This document shows, one piece after another, positions 8,670 to 11,734 of a stretch of DNA of 11,734 bases. Numbering within the stretch: the stretch's first letter is position 1; every line of letters begins with the position of its first letter. Origin of the DNA: JACMOY01 sp038322575. GTDB taxonomy: Bacteria > Actinomycetota > Actinomycetes > Actinomycetales > Angustibacteraceae. The translations under genes were made by a program, and so were the position numbers. Location of the stretch: assembly GCA_038322575.1 (NCBI GenBank), contig JBBQGB010000087.1:1-11734 (forward strand), in the 5' to 3' direction. Below the pieces are notes generated by a model. It was given only the letters and a program-made list of their open reading frames with translations. It had not been told where the DNA came from and made no database searches.

Positions 8670-9362
8670 GCCGCGCACGACCTCGAGGTCGGCGGTCGCC
8701 GAGGCGAGCGCGGTGCCTGCGACCCGCAGCGCGGTGTGCGCCGCCGCTCGGGCGCTGCGCAGGTCGGCGTCGGTCGGGGCCGCCGGGACGGCGAGGACGG
8801 CGGCGTCGGCTGCGGCGATCGCGGTCCGGGCGACGCCCACCGCCGTGGTCAGGTCACCGCGCGCGGCGGTACCGGCTGCGGTCACGTCCCCGACCGGCGC
8901 GGCAGCGGCTGTGGTCAGAACCGTGGCTCGCGCGGAGAGCCGGGCCGCGGCCGTCAGCACCTGACGCACGGTGCGCACCCCCTGGGCGGTGCGCTTGGCG
9001 GACCGCACGACGCGGGCGGCGGCGGAGGCCTCAGTGGCAGTCGACACCGCGGTCACGTCGGCGGCCAGGGCGGCGAGGGCTGCGGTGTTGAACGCGGCAG
9101 CGGCTGCCTTGTCATCTGCGGACAGCACCCCGCTCGCCTCCTCCTGCGCCCCAACCCGGGTCACCGCGGCAGCGGCCGCCGCCACCGCGCGCAGCGCGCC
9201 CGCGCTGTGCCCGGCCAGCCGCTGACCGCGCGGCGCGTGCTGGTGCACCTGGAAGGGGTGCGAGGTCGTCGCCGGGGGGGCGGCCAGCGCGGTCGAGGGT
9301 GACAGCACGGCCAGGCCGGTGGCGCCGGCGAGCGCGAGCGCGAGGACACGGGTGGACGGCAT
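8664..9362 (-). CDS. Exported Ala-rich helical protein, unknown function
   Basis: 232 aa. I do not recognise a family. The N-terminus is a clear Sec signal peptide: R5, a hydrophobic run (about 6-20), then STALA-AP with likely cleavage after A27. The mature part begins with a His/Pro-containing stretch (TTSHPFQVHQHAPRGQR) and is then mostly Ala, Thr, Val and Arg with regularly spaced charged residues, suggesting a bundle of long amphipathic helices. No cysteine, no second membrane segment, no lipobox and no sortase signal, so it is probably soluble and secreted or loosely wall-associated. The ATG is supported by AAGGAG at 9367-9372, the best ribosome-binding site in this half of the window. 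No TANNNT hexamer was seen upstream. It is convergent with corA (6-nt gap) and lies 140 nt downstream of uppP on the same strand. Low-complexity composition makes homology calls unreliable. Confidence 0.8.
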   Translation of the reverse strand: MPSTRVLALALAGATGLAVLSPSTALAAPPATTSHPFQVHQHAPRGQRLAGHSAGALRAVAAAAAAVTRVGAQEEASGVLSADDKAAAAAFNTAALAALAADVTAVSTATEASAAARVVRSAKRTAQGVRTVRQVLTAAARLSARATVLTTAAAAPVGDVTAAGTAARGDLTTAVGVARTAIAAADAAVLAVPAAPTDADLRSARAAAHTALRVAGTALASATADLEVVRGS

Positions 9363-9502
9363 GGTTCTCCTTCGACGGCGGCGACCCCGCGGCGGGCGGG
9401 TTCGCCGGCGTCATCGGCGCCGGCCGCGGCGGGTTGCGCGCGAGGTGGCCGCCGTCATCCGGTCGGCTCAGGGACATCACCCGTTCGCCGCAGCCGCTGC
9501 CC
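9363..9502. other. Intergenic region between uppP and the exported-protein gene
   Basis: 140 nt, very GC-rich. It contains the AAGGAG ribosome-binding site of the minus-strand exported-protein gene at 9367-9372. There is no TA dinucleotide in it, so it offers no TANNNT -10 box in either direction, and I saw no strong hairpin after the uppP stop. The exported-protein gene may be read from the uppP transcript or from an alternative-sigma promoter that I could not recognise. Confidence 0.5.
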
Positions 9503-10339
9503 TCAGGTGGCCGACAGCGCCCCGACGCCGAGCAGCACGGCCAGCGCGAGGCCGAGGGCGACGCGGTAGTAGACGAATACGGTGATGGGGTGGCGCTGGA
9601 CGAAGCGCAGCAGCCACGCGATGGAGGCGTAGGCGACGACGAACGCGACGAGGGTGCCGAGCAGGATCTGACCGACGCCGACGACCGCGGTGTCGACGTC
9701 CTTCAGCTCGTACAACCCCGCCGCGGTCAGGGCGGGGATCGCGAGGAAGAACGACAACCGGGTCGCCGTCACCCGGTCGACGCCGCGCAGCAGGCCCGCC
9801 GAGATGGTGGCACCCGAGCGGGAGACGCCCGGCACCAGCGAGATGCACTGGACCAGACCGATGACCAGGACGTCGGTGAGCGTGAGGTCGCGCTCGCCCC
9901 TGGACTGGGTGGCCCGCCGCTCGGCGACCACCATCACCGCGCTCCAGGCGATCAGGGCCACCGCGACGACCCACAGGCTGCGCAGCGGTCCGGTGATCAC
10001 GCCCTTGAGCGCCAGGCCCGCGACGGCGACCGGGATCGACCCCACGATGACGAACCAGGCCAGCCGGAAGTCCAGGGTGTCGCGGCGGGCGCCGTCGCGC
10101 AGACCGCCGACGAAGGCGCCGAGCAGCCGGAAGATGTCGGCGCGGAAGTAGATGAGCGTGGCGACGATCGCGCCGAGCTGCACCACCGCGGTGAAGGAGG
10201 TGACGGCGGGGTCGTCGACCTTGAGCCCCATCAGCTTCTCGGTGATGGTCAGGTGGCCGGTGCTGGAGACGGGCAGGAACTCGGTCAGGCCCTCGACGAC
10301 GCCGAGGACGACGGACTGGACGTAGGTCAGGTCGCTCAC
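9503..10339 (-). CDS. uppP: Undecaprenyl-diphosphatase (UppP/BacA)
   Basis: Integral membrane enzyme that dephosphorylates undecaprenyl (or decaprenyl) diphosphate to regenerate the carrier lipid for peptidoglycan and other wall polymers; overexpression in other bacteria gives bacitracin resistance. 278 aa, the usual length, with about seven or eight hydrophobic segments. Both signature motifs are intact: E16-G-L-T-E20-FLPVSSTGH29 near the N-terminus and PGVSRSGAT at 170-178, including the S173 and R174 expected in the active site. The start is GTG at 10339, 5 nt after the stop of the LLM oxidoreductase gene. No strong Shine-Dalgarno is seen, so translation is probably coupled to that gene. 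A C-terminal hydrophobic segment (YYRVALGLALAVLLGVGAL) completes the fold. Confidence 0.96.
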   Translation of the reverse strand: MSDLTYVQSVVLGVVEGLTEFLPVSSTGHLTITEKLMGLKVDDPAVTSFTAVVQLGAIVATLIYFRADIFRLLGAFVGGLRDGARRDTLDFRLAWFVIVGSIPVAVAGLALKGVITGPLRSLWVVAVALIAWSAVMVVAERRATQSRGERDLTLTDVLVIGLVQCISLVPGVSRSGATISAGLLRGVDRVTATRLSFFLAIPALTAAGLYELKDVDTAVVGVGQILLGTLVAFVVAYASIAWLLRFVQRHPITVFVYYRVALGLALAVLLGVGALSAT

Positions 10340-10344
10340 GACGC

Positions 10345-11394
10345 TCAGGCTGCCAGACCGGACTCGTCCAGGACCTCGGCCATGGTGCGGATCGTGTGCA
10401 GACCTCGCTCGAGCGTCGGCTCGAGCACCGAGACGCTGAGCGTCGTCACCCCCGCCTCGGCGTACGCGTGCAGCCGGTCGCGGATCCGCTCGCGCGGGCC
10501 GATCAGCGCCGTCTGGTCGATGAAGTCCAGCGGGACTGCGGCGGCGGCCTCGCGGTGCTTGCGGTCCAGGAACAGCCGCTGCACCTCGTCGGCCTCGGCC
10601 TCGAACCCCATCCGGCGGGCCAGGGCGTTGTAGAAGTTCTGCTCCTTGCTGCCCATGCCGCCGACGTAAAGCGCCGCGTAGCCGCGCACGGGGGCGGCGG
10701 CCTGCTCGACGTCGTCGGCGATCACCACCGGCACGGTGGGGACGACGTCGAACGGCTGCCCGACGCGGTCACCCCGAATCCGCCCGGCCTGCAACGGATC
10801 CATCGAGACGGCTGCGTGCTCGGGACTGAAGAAGATGGCCAGCCAACCGTCGGCGATCTCACCGGCGAGCTCGAGGTTCCTGGGGCCGACGGCGGCGAGG
10901 TACAGCGGGATGCGGTCGCGCACCGGGTGCACCGTGAGCTTGATCGCCTTGCCCGGACCGTCGGGCAGGGGCAGCGTGAAGTGGGCGCCGTCGTACCGGA
11001 CGGTCTCGCGGCGCAGCGCCATCGACACGATGTCGACGTACTCGCGGGTGCGGGCCAGCGGCTTGTCGAACCGCACGCCGTGCCAGCCCTCGGACACCTG
11101 CGGCCCGGAGACCCCCAGCCCGAGCCGGAAACGCCCACCCGACAGGGTGTCCAGGGTCGCTGCCGTCATGGCGCAGTTCGCCGGTGAACGGCCGGGGATC
11201 TGGAAGATGGCCGACCCGATGTCGATGCTGGGGCACTGCGCCGCGACCCAGGCGAGCACCGTCGCCGCGTCGCTGCCGTACGCCTCCGCGACCCAGGCCA
11301 CCGAGAAGCCGAGCGCGTCGGCCTCCTTCGCCAGGTCGAGGTTGTCGGCGTCGTTCCCGGCGCCCCAGTACCCGAGGTTCAGACCCAGCTGCAT
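10345..11394 (-). CDS. LLM-class F420-dependent oxidoreductase
   Basis: 349 aa, length typical of the luciferase-like monooxygenase superfamily, a TIM barrel that binds FMN or coenzyme F420. Landmarks: MQLGLNLGYWG at the start of the first strand, LGFSVAWVAEAYGSDAATVLAWVAAQ (about 28-53), a GGRFRLGLGVSGP segment (86-98) common in F420-dependent actinobacterial members, and PLYLAAVGPRNLELAGEIADGWL (about 163-185). It resembles the group with mycobacterial Rv3520c. The substrate cannot be predicted, and F420 rather than FMN use is inferred from the subfamily. The ATG at 11394 lacks a Shine-Dalgarno but has TAGCGT 6 nt upstream. It is the first gene of a two-gene unit with uppP and is divergent from the aldo/keto reductase (24-nt gap). 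Confidence 0.93.
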   Translation of the reverse strand: MQLGLNLGYWGAGNDADNLDLAKEADALGFSVAWVAEAYGSDAATVLAWVAAQCPSIDIGSAIFQIPGRSPANCAMTAATLDTLSGGRFRLGLGVSGPQVSEGWHGVRFDKPLARTREYVDIVSMALRRETVRYDGAHFTLPLPDGPGKAIKLTVHPVRDRIPLYLAAVGPRNLELAGEIADGWLAIFFSPEHAAVSMDPLQAGRIRGDRVGQPFDVVPTVPVVIADDVEQAAAPVRGYAALYVGGMGSKEQNFYNALARRMGFEAEADEVQRLFLDRKHREAAAAVPLDFIDQTALIGPRERIRDRLHAYAEAGVTTLSVSVLEPTLERGLHTIRTMAEVLDESGLAA

Positions 11395-11400
11395 GGCCGG

Positions 11401-11410
11401 ACGCTAGCGT
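11401..11410. promoter_or_regulatory. Palindrome with two overlapping, opposed -10 hexamers (divergent promoter)
   Basis: ACGCTAGCGT is a perfect 10-bp palindrome. Read on the minus strand it gives TAGCGT at 11406-11401, 6 nt before the LLM oxidoreductase ATG. Read on the plus strand it gives TAGCGT at 11405-11410, 8 nt before the aldo/keto reductase ATG. The two hexamers share the central TA, so polymerase could not occupy both at once. Alternatively the palindrome could be a regulator half-site. Confidence 0.55.
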
Positions 11411-11418
11411 GCGACGCC

Positions 11419-11734
11419 ATGAAGCAGCGTCACCTGGGTCGTAGCGGCCTGGTCGTCTCCCGGCTCGCCCTCGGCACGATGACCTGGGGCGGCGACACCG
11501 ACGAGGACGACGCCGCCGCGCAGCTACTGGCGTTCGTCGGGGCCGGCGGCACGCTGCTCGACACCGCCGACACCTACGTGCAGGGCGAGAGCGAGCGGGT
11601 GGTCGGCCGGCTGCTGTCCCAGGTCGTCCCCCGGGAGGAGGTGCTGGTCGCCACCAAGGCGTACGGCGTCGTCGGCAGCGGACCGATGGGACGCGGGACC
11701 TCGCGGGGCCATCTGCTGACCGCCCTCGAGGACT
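11419..11734 (+). CDS. Aldo/keto reductase, 3' end beyond the window
   Basis: The first 105 codons of an aldo/keto reductase, a TIM-barrel NAD(P)H-dependent oxidoreductase; the remainder (roughly two thirds of a usual 310-330 aa protein) is outside the window. The N-terminus HLGRSGLVVSRLALGTMTWG is typical of the bacterial branch related to voltage-gated K+ channel beta subunits and YajO-like reductases. Three of the four catalytic residues are visible: D48 and Y53 in LLDTADTYVQGESE, and K80 in VLVATKAYG. The catalytic His lies beyond the end. ATG at 11419 has TAGCGT 8 nt upstream and no Shine-Dalgarno, so it may be leaderless or nearly so. Substrate unknown. Confidence 0.93.
   Translation, partial: MKQRHLGRSGLVVSRLALGTMTWGGDTDEDDAAAQLLAFVGAGGTLLDTADTYVQGESERVVGRLLSQVVPREEVLVATKAYGVVGSGPMGRGTSRGHLLTALED

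Noticed and set aside
9299..10633. 444-codon plus-strand frame opposite uppP
   Set aside because: It is an Asp/Gly/Arg/Glu-rich antisense translation of a recognisable membrane enzyme, and it also crosses the gap upstream of the exported-protein gene.

Overview
The window is a stretch of very GC-rich chromosome (clearly above 65% GC by eye, with G/C-ending codons throughout) from an actinobacterium. The call rests on mshC (mycothiol is made only by Actinomycetota), a coenzyme F420-type luciferase-like oxidoreductase, and three uncharacterised families that are essentially actinobacterial (PAC2, DUF3090, SCO1664-like). From memory, metH, PAC2, mshC, the kinase-like protein, DUF3090, histidine phosphatase and uppP also lie near one another in mycobacteria, so this looks like conserved core chromosome rather than an island. 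I cannot name a genus. No transposase, integrase, phage gene, CRISPR array, tRNA or rRNA was seen.

Layout. 1-3029 (-): metH, cobalamin-dependent methionine synthase, cut at its C-terminus by the window edge. 3185-4051 (+): a PAC2-family protein, divergent from metH. 4060-4129: a long inverted repeat between convergent genes. 4143-7598 (-): a four-gene run reading histidine phosphatase, DUF3090 zinc-ribbon protein, SCO1664-like kinase-fold protein, then mshC (cysteine ligase of mycothiol synthesis). 7629-8657 (+): a CorA-type divalent cation transporter, divergent from the phosphatase. 8664-9362 (-): an exported Ala-rich protein that I do not recognise. 9503-11394 (-): LLM-class F420-type oxidoreductase followed 5 nt later by uppP (undecaprenyl-diphosphatase). 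11419-end (+): 5' part of an aldo/keto reductase. No gene-free stretch exceeds about 155 bases.

How the parts relate. metH supplies methionine, and mshC puts cysteine onto GlcN-Ins to build mycothiol, so sulfur amino-acid and thiol metabolism flank the PAC2 gene. The phosphatase, DUF3090 and kinase-like genes form a tight unit of unknown function leading into mshC. UppP recycles the lipid carrier for cell-wall synthesis.

The most notable signal is regulatory. Four minus-strand genes (phosphatase, DUF3090, mshC, LLM oxidoreductase) have little or no Shine-Dalgarno sequence but carry a TANNNT hexamer exactly 6 nt before the start codon, the layout of leaderless actinobacterial promoters. In the 24-bp gap between the LLM and aldo/keto reductase genes, the two opposed -10 hexamers overlap inside one perfect 10-bp palindrome. 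I found no clearly new multi-gene system; the best candidate for undescribed biology is the kinase-like/zinc-ribbon/phosphatase trio ahead of mshC.
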